DNA of 64,000 nt from Yponomeuta sedellus. Taxonomy: Eukaryota; Arthropoda; Insecta; Lepidoptera; Yponomeutidae. The translations under genes and the position numbers were made by a program. The notes beneath the pieces were generated by a model. That model was not told the DNA's origin. It searched no databases and worked only from the letters and a program-made list of their open reading frames with translations. This document shows positions 41,493-52,800 of this stretch, one piece after another. How positions within the stretch are numbered: the first letter of the stretch is position 1; each line of letters opens with the position of its first letter. The stretch spans positions 6,144,516 to 6,208,515 of the forward strand of contig OW203734.1 of NCBI GenBank assembly GCA_934045075.1, read 5' to 3'.

Positions 41493-41994
41493 ATATCGAA
41501 TAAAAGTATTAATAATAATATTGCTATTACTGTCATTATTACTTCAGAAATATTCATAACATACTGTTACTACTTATAATGGTATTGCCACTATTACAGA
41601 ATATGTTCATAACTTATTTAACTTTTTTATTTCGCGCAGCAATAAAGGATACATTTTTTTTACTACACCATAGTGTGGGGTATCGTGAGATTAGATTTGG
41701 TGCTCAAAGGGGCGTCTCGTCAACTCGGTATTCTGTAACTTTAGCCTGGAGACACGCCAGCAACAATCCACAAGGAAAAGCGAATAAAATAACAAAAGAC
41801 TCAACAAATTACAAAGAGAAAATAATAAAGGACCCTCGGGAATATGGGGATATTTATATCTGCCGGCTACGTCTAAATAGGAACGTTTAATGTATCGGTA
41901 TATTGCGTACCGGGCAATAACTACTGCACAAAACAAATGGGACAGAGGAACGTCACGGAAAAATTTGACCGCGAAGAATGGTTGCCTGGATTAA
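41493..41994. other. Unassigned region
   Basis: Overlapping ORFs at 41579-41936 on both strands without recognisable domains. Confidence 0.35.
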
Positions 41995-42098
41995 ATCGCT
42001 TTCAGGAATAAGGAAGCCAATTGTACTATTTTTATGTAATTTCTGTTACTGTAATTTCTCTGTACAAAATAAGTATATTCTATCTATCCAATAAATAG
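41995..42098 (+). mobile_element. L-d-like LINE 3' tail
   Basis: 'caggaataaggaagccaatt' and 'gtacaaaataagtatattct' followed by CTAT repeats. Confidence 0.5.
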
Positions 42099-42152
42099 AT
42101 AGCTATATTGGCACCAATGTTTGTGTCTGTTAACCATTTTTACCCGACTGTC

Positions 42153-42224
42153 GCGAAGCCCAAAAGAAGGGGTAAGGGGGCAGGTTCATGTTTGTATGTC
42201 TTTATGTACGAGTATGTATGTATG

Positions 42225-42278
<54 letters not shown>

Positions 42279-42290
42279 TGTACGTATGTA
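42153..42290. repeat. (TA)n microsatellite with the same seed as 17.6 kb
   Basis: 'gcgaagcccaaaagaagggg' and 'caggttcatgtttgtatg' precede TATG units and then a TA run (42228-42274). Confidence 0.93.
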
Positions 42291-42439
42291 CGTAAACATA
42301 TACAGGCTGGAGCCAAATTCCAAAATGAATTCCTTACAAGGTATCTAGGTCGGTCCCACCTACTTAGAAGTTAATCAGTAGCTCACAAGTCGTGTTGTTG
42401 GTTATTTTTTATTACTTTTTTGATCGGTATTTGTTGCTA

Positions 42440-42640
42440 TCGGTCTTCACTCGCTTATTCCCACACTCACTTACTCACTCACATACTCCCTCAGTTACTC
42501 ACACACAAACTCACTGACTAACTCTCTTACTATTACACTCACTCACGCACTGTCATAACTCAATCACTTACTCATACACTTACTCACTTACTTACTCACA
42601 CACTCCCTCACTTACTCTCACACTCAGTCACTCACTGAAT
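42440..42640. repeat. (CTCA/CTTA)n low-complexity tract
   Basis: Irregular 'cactcacttactcactcaca' repeats over about 200 bp. Confidence 0.9.
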
Positions 42641-42877
42641 CCCTTGCGTTTTTATCTTATATTTATTGTATTATCTTAAATTCCAAAGAAATCAACGGAA
42701 ACTGGTACTTCCATCGCAGTAACTTCGTATTAGGTAGTAGAGGCAATAACATTGTCCAATAACGCACCCTATGATTTACTATTCATTCTGTAACGTATTA
42801 AGTGGAATGGACGCGGTCTCGGATGCGGTATTCCAAATGGCTTTTGTGATTGAGAATTCACAATTCATGTTTCATAT

Positions 42878-43247
42878 TCGATATCAACCCTTGCATGTCC
42901 CCACTGCTGGGGCACGGGTCTCTTCGCATCGCAGGAAGGTTAGGCCGTACTATTATACACGGGGACCGAGTCCGGGTTGGTGGAGGATTGTAAGACAGTG
43001 GCGGGCCTTACGGTCTAATGTTATCAAGCCGCCCACAAGGCCATTGACATGGCTTAACGACTGCCATTACATGACAGCCGGCACCAACGGCTAAGCGTGT
43101 AGCGTGCCGTACGAAGCACGGAAGTGCGCGGAAAAATGCCACTAGCGGTAGTCACGGTATGGTCACCCACCTGACCGTGTCTGCTGTTGTTTGCACTTAA
43201 GTGATTGATTCTAATCTCTTGGTTTGACTAGGCCACGAGTGCTTCGT
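42878..43247 (-). mobile_element. S5 SINE, full-length copy
   Basis: Runs from the tail ('gatatcaacccttgcatgtc') to the head ('ggtttgactaggccacgagt'), about 370 bp. The 5S-like region is degraded ('tgctgttgtttgcacttaag'). Confidence 0.9.
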
Positions 43248-43745
43248 AATTAATTTTGGAATAGTGCAAACTTGACTTATATCAGTATTTTTTTTATAAG
43301 TAGGTAAACGGACGTGTTTGATGTATGAAAATTTACAGAATACGCTAACCATGAAGATAGAAGGGGTAAGATGAATGAAAACAGATTTTAACGGTAAAAA
43401 AACGGCATGAAAAAAAAAACGAGTAAAATCCGTGTAAAAACAGTTTGGGAAAACTATTTCTCACGTCTGACAAAGAACTTTTCATAAATTATATTTATAA
43501 CAGTGAATAAATATAATTTATTATTCCTCTAAAAGTGGGTTCTTATTGAACATCAAGAAGAGCCTCGCCTTAATTGAAAGTTCAATCTGAACTCAACCAA
43601 ATTAAACGTAACTTAAATAAGCTAACCAACATACAATAAACAAAATATATTTTTCTTTTTTTTTAAAAAAATATTACAATTGATTGTATTTATCAACTAG
43701 TGCTGTGAGTTTTGTATATAAATAAAATGAAATAAAATAAAAATA
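43248..43745. other. Unassigned AT-rich spacer
   Basis: Nothing recognised. Confidence 0.4.
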
Positions 43746-43774
43746 AAGAGTTCCATCCTGCTTGGACTCCCACA

Positions 43775-43870
43775 AGCCTATAAACGTCTCACTGCGCAGC
43801 GCAGGCCTTCTCTCAGAAAGAGAGAGAGACAATTTCTAGCGCTGAGGTATTTGAACACCTCAGACACGAA
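43775..43870 (+). mobile_element. K repeat fragment
   Basis: 'gcgcaggccttctctcagaa' and 'ctgaggtatttgaacacctc', cut by the SINE-B that follows. Confidence 0.65.
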
Positions 43871-43879
43871 GGAACACTT

Positions 43880-44092
43880 TTATTTATAACATTTACCTAC
43901 ATATAGGCAAATACATTGCTTCTGGCCCCACACAAGGATACCCTGGGTCGTGGGAACCAGAAACAGCGACATCACAAACACGTAAACATCCAAGACCTGG
44001 GTTTTTTTTTGTCCCCAGCCGGGGTTCGAACCCGGGACCTCTCGCATGGTAGGCGGATGCACTACCGTTGCGCCAAAGAGTTCGTCGTAATT
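43880..44092 (-). mobile_element. SINE-B, full-length copy
   Basis: Minus strand: head 'tttggcgcaacggtagtgca', box B 'gggttcgaaccccggctggg', A-run, body, and end near 'gcctatatgtaggtaaatg'. The best preserved head of this family in the window. Confidence 0.85.
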
Positions 44093-44129
44093 ATAAATTG
44101 AACGGATCTACTCGCAATTATTTTAGATT

Positions 44130-44325
44130 ACACGTCGTCGTCAGGCTATACTAGTCCACTGCTGGATATAGCCCTCCCCTAAAGAGCGCCACGTTGTGCT
44201 ATCATAGGGGGTAATGCCCATAATCCCCACGCTGGGCATGCGGGTTGGGGATCGCAGTTCGGTGGAATTGTACTGCAGGGGTCGCTGCTGCCCACCCCCC
44301 GGTTTGTGTCCCTTAGTCGCCATAG
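44130..44325 (-). mobile_element. L-a LINE 3' end
   Basis: 'caggctatactagtccactg' to 'ggtttgtgtcccttagtcgc'. Confidence 0.75.
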
Positions 44326-44329
44326 ATTA

Positions 44330-45140
44330 CTCGTAATTACTTAGCTTAATTCCCGACATTTTGCCTGCCGTTGTAGCTGCCGAGGTTACGGGTAGACTGA
44401 AGTGACGAGTACAATCAACTTGTCAAAACTCATGAAATAACACCCTCTAAATGTTTGAGTCTGAAGTTCACGGTATTTAAATGAAAACCTTGTATATACT
44501 GTGCCTGATGAAACTATGCCAACAAATTGTTATGCAGTTTGGCAGAAACCAACTTCTGTATTTTATTTTTGTTTCAACGTTTTTAATCAATCAATCACTT
44601 AGAAATACGCAAGCGGTCAGGAAAAATAAAATATTAATTTACCTATTACAAACAATATAATGCTCCACATTGTATTACCGTGATTATGCCCCTGCAACAA
44701 TAATTATTACAAGAAACCATCATTGTATTTACCCTTTTTTAGACACGAAATATCCATACAAAAAGGAAAATCCTTACTGACTTCCATGTTCGCGGGTAAA
44801 CATGGGCCTAACAAGTACATAAATAGGCAGGGCTGGCCCTTTATAGGTTGGCCCTGCGATAAACCTCCATACTCTCATTATGAGATTTGGAGCCCTTTAC
44901 ATTCGAACGACACGATAACGACGTATTTTAAAATAAACACTGTACAGTATAATTTTGTTTAATTTGACAGAAAGCCAATAGCAATACAATTACAATAAAC
45001 CATAGGTCAGTGCAGCCAATGATAGATTTTACTACGTAGTCAAATGAAAGTCTAAATTACCACAATAAAATGAGACCAAACACAAAGGTGATCGACATAA
45101 GATAAGCAAGTTAAAATGACAATGAGCTGTTCACTGGTTC
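44330..45140. other. Unassigned region
   Basis: No gene recognised. The 79-codon ORF at 44723-44962 has no clear feature. Confidence 0.35.
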
Positions 45141-45142
45141 AC

Positions 45143-45960
45143 TGCTTGAAGCGCTCGTGGGCTAGCCGAACCGAGTGATTGGAATCAAACAAACAAATTG
45201 GCCTTTTTTTGCATCTACTGAATGAGATGATTTATACAGCGTCCACTGGCATCTTCACTCACACTAGATGGGTGAAGGGACCACTCCGACGCTGTAGTGC
45301 CTGGGACATGGTTTTATAGATGGTGTAGGCTTGCCCAGCACCTATACCATCCTGACAGCTTAGTCGGCCTAGCCCACAGGAAAGACTAGTCAATACGTGC
45401 GGAGCCAACCAAGTCGTGGGTTTCCTCACGATGTTTTCCTTCACCGTTAGCTTGTGGTATTGCGACTGCAAATTCGCAAATGTACGTAACTTTTGAAATT
45501 AAACAAAGTCATTGGTACATGCCCGCACTCGGGATCGAACCTGGGGCTCTCGCTTGCCAGTCAATGGTTCTACCCACTGAGCTACCATCGCTCAATTCAA
45601 GTGATTGGAATCAATCACTTGAATTAAGCATCAAAAGGCGCGGTCAGGTGCAGGATGGATGAACGTCCCGTGATGTCCCGTACCGCTAGTGGCATTTTTT
45701 CCAAGCGCTTCCGTGCTTTGCAAGGAACGTTAAGCTGTTGGTGCCGGCTGTCATGTAATGAATGACAGTCGCTAAGCCATGTCTCATGTCAAGCCCAGGT
45801 CTTATGGACGGCTTGATAACTTCTGACGGTAAGGCCCGCCATTGTCTTACAATCCTCCACCAACCTGGACTTGGCCCCCGTAGCGGAGTATGGCCGAACC
45901 TTCCTGCAATGCAGGAAGAGACCCGTGCCCCAGCAGTGGGTACATACAAGGGTTGATATC
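45143..45960 (+). mobile_element. S5 SINE interrupted by SINE-C
   Basis: Head 45148-45188, then SINE-C, then 45601-45960 with the 5S-like region ('attaagcatcaaaaggcgcg', 'ggatggatga') down to 'acaagggttgatatcg'. Apart from the insert it is full length. Confidence 0.9.
45189..45600 (-). mobile_element. SINE-C inserted in S5
   Basis: Flanked by a 14-bp duplication GTGATTGGAATCAA (45175-45188 and 45601-45614). The minus strand begins with a tRNA-like head ('gatggtagctcagtgggtag', box B 'aggttcgatcccgag') and ends near 'gatgcaaaaaaaggcc'. Confidence 0.92.
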
Positions 45961-45964
45961 GAGC

Positions 45965-46582
45965 TGGTCACATGTGTCAAAGAATTGATCGTGAATAGGA
46001 CACAATGGTTTCCGAATGGAGATCACAAAGTAGTATAACAAGCGACGATCGTCGTTCATTCAGCAACGAGTGAGTGAAAGACGATTTGGGCTTAATTACG
46101 TTTACCATTATACTGTGGGAATCCTGACATTTTCAATTAAAAAAAGTATGGATTTTCAGTCAGCCAATTGAAATCTTTCAGGATTTGGTGCGCGTAATAC
46201 AGGAGTCTTGCATCTTTTACACAACAAAGTATAAGCAAACTGTCCAAAAAGGGCTACTGTAACATAAAAAAATATTTAGATGTCTGACATTAAAACCAGG
46301 TCGATACACGTACTCGTATAAAATTTAATATAAGAAAATTGCAATTAATTAAGAAATAAATTTTAAAATAACTAAAGAAAAAGAAAAAATACTAAAAATA
46401 TAAATAATAAAAAAATTAAGGTATGGTCTGTCCATTTAGTGTCCATAATAAGATATTGGTTTGTAATGAACACGTTATATAAGTTACGATCACAGATTCA
46501 TGTTACGATAAATAACAAAATAACAATGAAATTAGGCGCACTGTTATGACATTTTTATGGGATAACAATTGGGGTAGTTTTC
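45965..46582. other. Unassigned AT-rich region
   Basis: Nothing recognised. Confidence 0.4.
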
Positions 46583-46584
46583 TT

Positions 46585-46735
46585 TTTAAACACCTATTTA
46601 AAGGCTAAAAATTCCACCCATGCCGGGATTCGAAACCGCGACCTCTGGGTATCCGTGCCATTGCTCTTTTCAACTGATCTAATGGGCGACTCACCGGCAT
46701 CAGTGAAATTTCGAACCTCTTTACAATATTCGCTC
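46585..46735 (-). mobile_element. SINE-A copy
   Basis: 'ggctaaaaattccacccatg', degraded box B ('gattcgaaaccgcgacc') and 'catcagtgaaatttcgaacc'. Confidence 0.8.
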
Positions 46736-46812
46736 TAGTTTTATTTTTTTTTCAGTCATCGTGCATGCATTATGTCGACTGCTGTAAAACGGCGCATGTT
46801 ACGAGATTTTAG

Positions 46813-47010
46813 CTAACTGTCGCGGGACAAAAATTGTATTAGGTGATTAAAAGGGACCGAACGAAACGGCCCGAAAAAGCTTTTTGTGTTATTAACGACA
46901 TGGCTGGTTTTTTGTCGGATAATTTCATCTTTTTCGCAATAACACTGAATAGGCTCTTCTGGCGGAGAAGATTTGGGCTTAGGAACCGTTTTTTTCTTAG
47001 CGAAAAATAC
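46813..47010 (-). CDS. Unrecognised coding-like segment
   Basis: Minus strand, about 60 codons with low-bias composition ('KKTVPKPKSSPPEEPIQCYC', then 'FFGPFRSVPFNHLIQFLSRD' and stop). An acceptor-like 'ttatacccag' lies just upstream, so an exon is possible. The longer ORF upstream runs into SINE-B and is not meaningful. No domain recognised. Confidence 0.22.
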   Translation of the reverse strand, partial: VFFAKKKTVPKPKSSPPEEPIQCYCEKDEIIRQKTSHVVNNTKSFFGPFRSVPFNHLIQFLSRDS

Positions 47011-47014
47011 TGGG

Positions 47015-47235
47015 TATAACATAACATTAACATAACATTTGCATACAAGCACATACATTGCTTCTGGCCCCACACTAGGATACCCTGGGTCGTGGGAACC
47101 AGAAACAACGACATCACAAACATGTAAACATCCGAGACCTGGAGTGTTTTTTTTTTTGTTCCCAGCCGGGATTCGAACCCAGGACCTCTTGCATGGTAGG
47201 TAGATGCGCTACCGCTACGCCTTAGAGGTCGTCAA
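47015..47235 (-). mobile_element. SINE-B copy
   Basis: Minus strand: head 'aggcgtagcggtagcgcatc', box B 'gggttcgaatcccggctggg', A-run, body ending 'atgtatgtgcttgtatgcaa'. Confidence 0.85.
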
Positions 47236-47239
47236 ATAA

Positions 47240-48650
47240 GTAATAACACACTTTTTTTTATTTACTTATTATTTATTTGTATCACCACTTAAAACCTACC
47301 ATTACAAATATCTAATACAATAGAGTTGCATAAAATTAAAGTAATTATAAAAAAAAATAAAAAATTAATAAATAATATTCATTTATTTCATGCAAAGGGA
47401 CCAATATACAAATAATTATTACAAATAACTAAAAATTAAACAATAAGTAATTAGTATTTCTGAATGATTCGCGATACTCATACATAGTTATATAAGGTAG
47501 TTACGATTTACCTTTAAAAATTCGCGATTAGACCCGTTCAATAGAGTGGTTTTTCTTTTATGTTAACTTTGATTTATTTAGAACGGTTAAAGTGCTTCAG
47601 GGTGCTATCTAACGCCACCAATGGAAAAAAATATAACTACAAATACAAATAGTTTTATTATTTCTACATAGAAAATACATTTCATCCTTATTATCTAGAC
47701 AATACAATATCTAGACAATCAGTGTAGACAATAGATTATTTATAATACTTGTGTTATAATCCTTTTTTAATTAAAAAGTGAACATGAGAAATCCTAACAA
47801 CTGAGACAACTATTTTTAGAACCTACAATCTAGAGCCTAGAATCAACAACTAAGGACTTTAATCACTTTCCGCCGTTTTTTAACTGTCTATTGGAATTAA
47901 ATGGACAGCAAAATTATTAAAACCTTTTTGGTCAAATGCCGGAAGCAGGCTCGGTCACGTGTCGAGGACGTCCCTCAGATAAGACAACACAAGACCTTGC
48001 AGATATTAAAACTTGCACATTCAAATACCTTTCACAATGAAGTGATTTTACTACGAAAAAGCGATTGTAAATCGTATGTCAACTAACCGTACCATCTAAC
48101 AAAGGACATTTATAGAAACAAAGCCTGAAAACAAAAGAAAATAGCAATAGAAATGCAAATATCTACAGAGAAACACGAACATTTACTTGCCGCGAAACCA
48201 AAAACGAACGCGGACAATAAACTTAGGAAAACATAAATCCGCCCCTCCCTTGCAAGTTTTTTTTTCTTCTTTTAAGTTATTTATACTGCAATCTATTCCA
48301 CTGGAGGAATGGGCTTTTAGTTTTAAATTAACGGGGGAATGCGAAGAATTACAGCCCCCGGGCCGAGACAAAGTATCAGGATATTCCGGGTGGAATGTTT
48401 TCGTAATTGGTTACAATTGAGATCCGGATATAATCCCTTAAAAGGTTTTGGATTATTTGATTTCGCGTATTTTCGCGGACACGCGCCTTTCGTTTGTTCA
48501 GCGCTTTATTATCCGGCGGAGTATTTTTAAGGTTATGTTTCAATGAGGGTGAGTAAAGAAATAAATGCATTCTGGAATCTGCGTAGTTTAAAAGCCGCCT
48601 TTATGTAATCAGTGATTAAAAATACTATCTATTTAGACTACCTATTACGT
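47240..48650. other. Unassigned 1.4-kb region
   Basis: The largest stretch without a recognised repeat outside the LTR element. Part of it (about 48180-48530) is less AT-rich and open on both strands for 60-77 codons. If host sequence exists in this window, this is a candidate location, but no exon can be defended. Confidence 0.35.
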
Positions 48651-48651
48651 T

Positions 48652-49022
48652 TAAAAGCACTCGTGGCCTAGGCGAACCGAGTGATTGGAATTAATCAGCT
48701 TGGTTAAGCAAAAACAGGCGCGGTCAGGTACAGGATGGGTGAGCGTCCCGTGACTACCGCAAGTGGCATTTTCCGAGCGCTTCCGTGCTTCGCAAGGCAC
48801 GTGAAGCCGATGGTGCCAGCTGTCATGCAATGGCAAATATCGTTAATTCATGTCAGAGGCCTTATGGGCGGCTTGATAACTTCTGACAGTAAGGCCCGCC
48901 ACTGTCTTACAATCCTCCACCAACCCGGACTTGGCCCCCGTGGTGGAGCATGGCCTAACCTTTCTTCGATGCAGGAAGAGACCCGTGCCCCAGCAGTGGG
49001 GACATACAAGGGTTGATAACGA
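48652..49022 (+). mobile_element. S5 SINE, full-length copy
   Basis: 371 bp from 'agcactcgtggcctaggcga' to 'acaagggttgataacg', including 'ggttaagcaaaaacaggcgc', 'ggtcaggtacaggatgggtg' and the body. One of three nearly complete uninterrupted copies. Confidence 0.92.
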
Positions 49023-49244
49023 AAACGTTTAAAGGCTAATTCAGTCACTATGTGGAAAAAAGCTGGTTAGAAATACAATTTTAAGGAAAATTAATATTTA
49101 CTTCTGTGCCAGATTTCAGCTTTCTTGTGCTACTAGTATCTGAGCTAGACCGCGGACAGACAGACCGACATGGCAACACTATAATTGTTCCTTGTCGATT
49201 ATGAAGCCCTAAGAAATCGACACAATGATAAATTTAACAAAATA
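49023..49244. other. Unassigned spacer
   Basis: Nothing recognised. Confidence 0.4.
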
Positions 49245-49400
49245 ATTTCATTAAAATGTGAAAATTACTTTGCTGAATTCCAAAAAAAAATTAATTCAAC
49301 TTTTTGGCGGAATTTAGCAAAGTGATTTTCACATTTTAATGCTATTATGCATTTCCGCAAAGTAACGCCTGATTACATACAATATCTAAAATAATTTCAA
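49245..49400 (+). mobile_element. H repeat, fold-back copy
   Basis: 'aaaatgtgaaaattactttg' (49253) is nearly complementary to 'caaagtgattttcacatttt' (49320-49340), with 30 bp between. It then continues to 'aaagtaacgcctgattacat'. Confidence 0.75.
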
Positions 49401-49890
49401 AAGTTCTAGAATAAAAGATGTCGTGACAAACCCTGACGCGTTTCAGGAATTGCGCAATACATAATCTTTAGAGGCAAATTACAAACAAACTGTTATATTA
49501 CGCATTTTCAATGATTACAATGCTATAGTAGTTTAATTGAACTTATGCAACAACGTAACGTGCCAATATTCAAAGAAACCAAGTATTTGGCTTATGGCAA
49601 AAGAAGCTGGAATTTCGCCCTCCCCCACATCCTTAACAAAATCCCAACAATAACAGTAGACAATCTCGAACAAAGGTTCAGGAATTTTTCAATAAACCAA
49701 TGACTACTTTTGGAAAAAGAATTCCATGTTTTTAAAATAAAATTAATTTGAAATTAGAATTCTTAGCAAAACAAAAATTATATTTGTAATGGCCAGTACT
49801 GCGGAGCGGCCATTTTATATGGGTAAAGACCTAATATTTATCAAAGTGAAAGTAAGTGTAAGTGAAATCTACCTAATTATTAAAAAAAAA
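49401..49890. other. Unassigned region
   Basis: Nothing recognised. Confidence 0.4.
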
Positions 49891-49904
49891 AAAATTTAAT
49901 ATAG

Positions 49905-50060
49905 AGCAAACAGGAGGGATGACGATCTGCAAAAACTGCCGGCAGACGCTGGAAGCGGCAAGCTGAAGACAGGCCGTTGTGGCGCTCATTAGGGTAGGGC
50001 TAATGTCTAGCCGTGGACTAATATAGCGTAAAGAAGACGAAGAAGGAGAAGAAAGAGCAA
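49905..50060 (+). mobile_element. L-a LINE 3' end
   Basis: 'gggatgacgatctgcaaaaa', 'ggcaagctgaagacaggccg' and 'gccgtggactaatatagcgt' with a GAAGAAG tail. Confidence 0.7.
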
Positions 50061-50428
50061 CCTCTGGAAGCACTATAATCACATATGGATTTAGCTTCCA
50101 GAGCTGGAATATTTTGTGCATGTTGTTCTCTGAAATAAACAGTTAAAGTAAAATAAAAATTAACTTAATTACCTACGTATTTTTTCACGGTCATTACAAG
50201 TACGCGTTTCTGATAAACGATGCGCGCTAGATGAAAGCGGTCTTGAAAGTGCGCTACAGGTGGCCTTTTATAAATACATGTCAGAAAACTGAATACAACT
50301 TGAATAAATAAACGATCAATAGTGTCAAAGAAAACCTTTAGCCCACAATAAAATAACTTCTTCCACCTAACTCGGTTACTTATACTGGTCTTAAACTAAA
50401 ATGGCAATAACTAGGCAATAATATATAT
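50061..50428. other. Unassigned spacer
   Basis: Nothing recognised. Confidence 0.35.
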
Positions 50429-50429
50429 T

Positions 50430-50822
50430 GGCCTTTTTGCATCTACCTAATGAGATGATTTATACAGCGTCCAGTGGTATCTTCACTCACACTAGATGGG
50501 TGAAGGGACCACTCCGACGCTGTAGTGCCTGGGTCATGGTTTTATAGATGGTGTAGGCTTGCCCAGCACCTATACCATCCTGACAGCTTAGTCGGCCTAG
50601 CCCACAGGAAAGACTAGTCAATACGTGCGGAGCCAACCAAGCCGCGGGTTTCCTCACGATGTTTTCCTTCACAGTTAGCGTGTGGTATTGCGACTGAAAA
50701 TTCGCAAATGTACGTAACTTTGAAATTAAACAAAGTCATTGGTACATGCCCGCACTCGGGATCGAACCTGGGGCTCTCGCTTGCCAGTCTGTGGTTCTAC
50801 CCACTGAGCTACCACCGCTGTA
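50430..50822 (-). mobile_element. SINE-C, full-length copy
   Basis: About 390 bp. Minus strand: head 'agcggtggtagctcagtggg', box B 'aggttcgatcccgag', 'gaaggaaaacatcgtgagga', 'gactagtctttcctgtgggc', end 'gatgcaaaaaggccaa'. Box A and box B are both well preserved. Confidence 0.9.
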
Positions 50823-50824
50823 GG

Positions 50825-50945
50825 CAAGGACATCACAATAATGGAAATACACGCAGACTGAGGCCTTTGTACCAATATACGGCGGAATATGGCAATCAAA
50901 CCCACGACCTTCAACACACTAAGTGTGGTACCTTAAGGCAGTCAA
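50825..50945 (+). mobile_element. SINE-E-like fragment
   Basis: 'tacacgcagactgaggcctt' and 'ccacgaccttcaacacacta' resemble 10.58 and 62.0 kb. Confidence 0.45.
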
Positions 50946-51415
50946 AATTATTTCCCAATATTTCAATAAAGAACTCAACCCCATATTATATTCCAATAAC
51001 TGCAGGCTGCTATCAGCTTTGAGATCTCGATGTCTAATGATTCTATTACGGTGATACCATCACGCATCCATGGCGAGACCATTATCTGGCCCTTTCAGCC
51101 CACGTGAATGGGTGTAGTAATAACAGAAATGGGCGCATTAGTAAAGTACCTGTATAGTCCGTCCGAAAATCGCTCGTAGCCACCATCGCTTTTTCGTAGT
51201 AAAATCACGTCATTGTGAAAGATAACTGAATGTGCAAGTTTTACTATCTGCAAAGTCTCGTGGCGTCTTAGCTGAGGGACGTACTCGACACGTGACCAAG
51301 CTTGCTTCCGGCATTTGACTGATAAATGCCCAAAAAGGCATGTAAAGGTTTAATAATTTCACTGTCCATATGTAATTCAATTCCAATAGACAGTTAGACA
51401 GTTGTATTTCCGTAT
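50946..51415. other. Unassigned spacer
   Basis: Nothing recognised. Confidence 0.35.
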
Positions 51416-51416
51416 T

Positions 51417-51762
51417 GCTCGTAGCCTCGGCTGCCTGAGTGATCTTAAACAATCATTGAGGTTAAGCAATATAATATAGGGCGCCTTCAGTGCATGGATG
51501 GGCGACCGTCTATGACTAACGCTAGTGGCTTTTTCCGAGCGGTTCCGTGCTTCGCAAGGCACGCTAAGCCGTTGGTGCCAGATAGATGACAGTCGTTAAA
51601 CCAAGTCTGAGACCTTAGGGAGGTTAGAAAACTTCTGACAGTAAGACCACTATTCTTGCAAGCCTCCATTAATTCGGACTTGGCCCCCGTGGTGCAATAT
51701 GGCCTCTTTCCTTAGGGAAGAGACCCGTGCCCCTCGGTGGGGACGTAACGAGTTGAAGATGA
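51417..51762 (+). mobile_element. S5 SINE, old divergent copy
   Basis: Head 'ctcgtagcctcggctgcctg', then 'aggttaagcaatataatata' and 'gcatggatgggcgaccgtc'. The body has several small deletions. In places its head is closer to 5S rRNA than the younger copies are. Confidence 0.82.
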
Positions 51763-52260
51763 TGATAGTCCGTCCATCAAGAAGAAAGATGACCTTTGCT
51801 CGCAGACCGGATTTTTGAGTTCACTCTACATTGTACAGAAAACAGTGACACTACATTAAGCTCTCTGTAATCAACTGAACATAACTTCACATACTAATAA
51901 ATTCTATAACTAAACTTTGCACAGACCATAATTTTGATTAAGTACCTTCCTACTCTGTATTGATTATAACTGTATTTATGCCGTTTAAGTTGGCTTTTTG
52001 TGAGCTGTTTATGTCGTATGGTTTTTCTTCTTCTTCTTCAGGCTATATTATTTCTATCTTTTATCTATCTGTCTCTTTGTATTATGTACTGTTGTAATGT
52101 ACATAATACAGACTCTTAACTCTTTCTTGTACCATTACTATATTTTAGTACACTGTACAATTAGTACAACGTAATAAGGCCTCATTTAATAAGGAGTTTT
52201 TCACTTTCTGAGTATTTTTATTTAAATATTTTTTGGTGAGTTTTATTTACAACATTGTCA
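51763..52260. other. Unassigned spacer
   Basis: Contains a scrap of L-a end at 52025-52050 ('cttcttcttcttcaggctat'); otherwise nothing. Confidence 0.4.
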
Positions 52261-52264
52261 TTTG

Positions 52265-52800
52265 TTAGTTAAAAGAGGACCGTGGCCATAGCCTATCCTG
52301 CCAACGCAGCGTGGGCCAACTGTCACGTCACGCGTCCCTGAACGACATAATCCGGAGGGCTCTTTCCAGCGTCGCCGTGCCGGCCATCCTTGAGCCTAAC
52401 GGTATAGCACGGGACGATGGAAAGAGACCCGACGGTATGTGGAAGGCCGCTAGTGTGGGATGCGACCTGCGTGGACACACTGGCGTCTTCCCATGTCACC
52501 CACACCAGCAGGGCCGCGGGCGCGGCGGCGACTACGGCCGAAGGCCTCAAGCGGCGCAAATACTCTTTCCTTGGGGATGGTTACCTATTTGCGCCGTTTG
52601 GGGTCGAGACGATGGGTCCGTGGAGGCCCGAGGCGCGTAAACTTCAAAAAGAAATAGCGACGCGCCTCATCGACTCATCGGGCGACCCAAGAGCTGGTAG
52701 CTACCTCGGCCAGCGCATCAGCCTGGCCATTCAGAGAGGGAATGCTGCCTGTGTCTTGGGAACTCTCCCCATCGGCTTTTCTTTTCTTTTTTTTGTAAAT
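52265..52800 (+). pseudogene. LINE C-terminus with endonuclease-like motif, frameshifted
   Basis: Two frames join a conserved-looking segment: '[20 protein letters not shown]', '[17 protein letters not shown]' (frame of 52311), then, after a lost stretch near 52435, '[18 protein letters not shown]', '[20 protein letters not shown]' and 'GDPRAGSYLGQRISLAIQRG' (frame of 52417, to 52790). The order RPD, then an Asp in a beta-strand-like VWDATCVD, then K..KY resembles a PD-(D/E)XK endonuclease layout. I recognise this block as one that recurs at the C-terminus of arthropod LINE-type proteins. The N-terminal polymerase is absent. The endonuclease reading is inference. Confidence 0.65.

Noticed and set aside
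51417..51530. Possible 5S rRNA gene
   Set aside because: Only the internal region resembles 5S; the stem I ends and the terminator T-run are absent, and it is joined to the S5 body.
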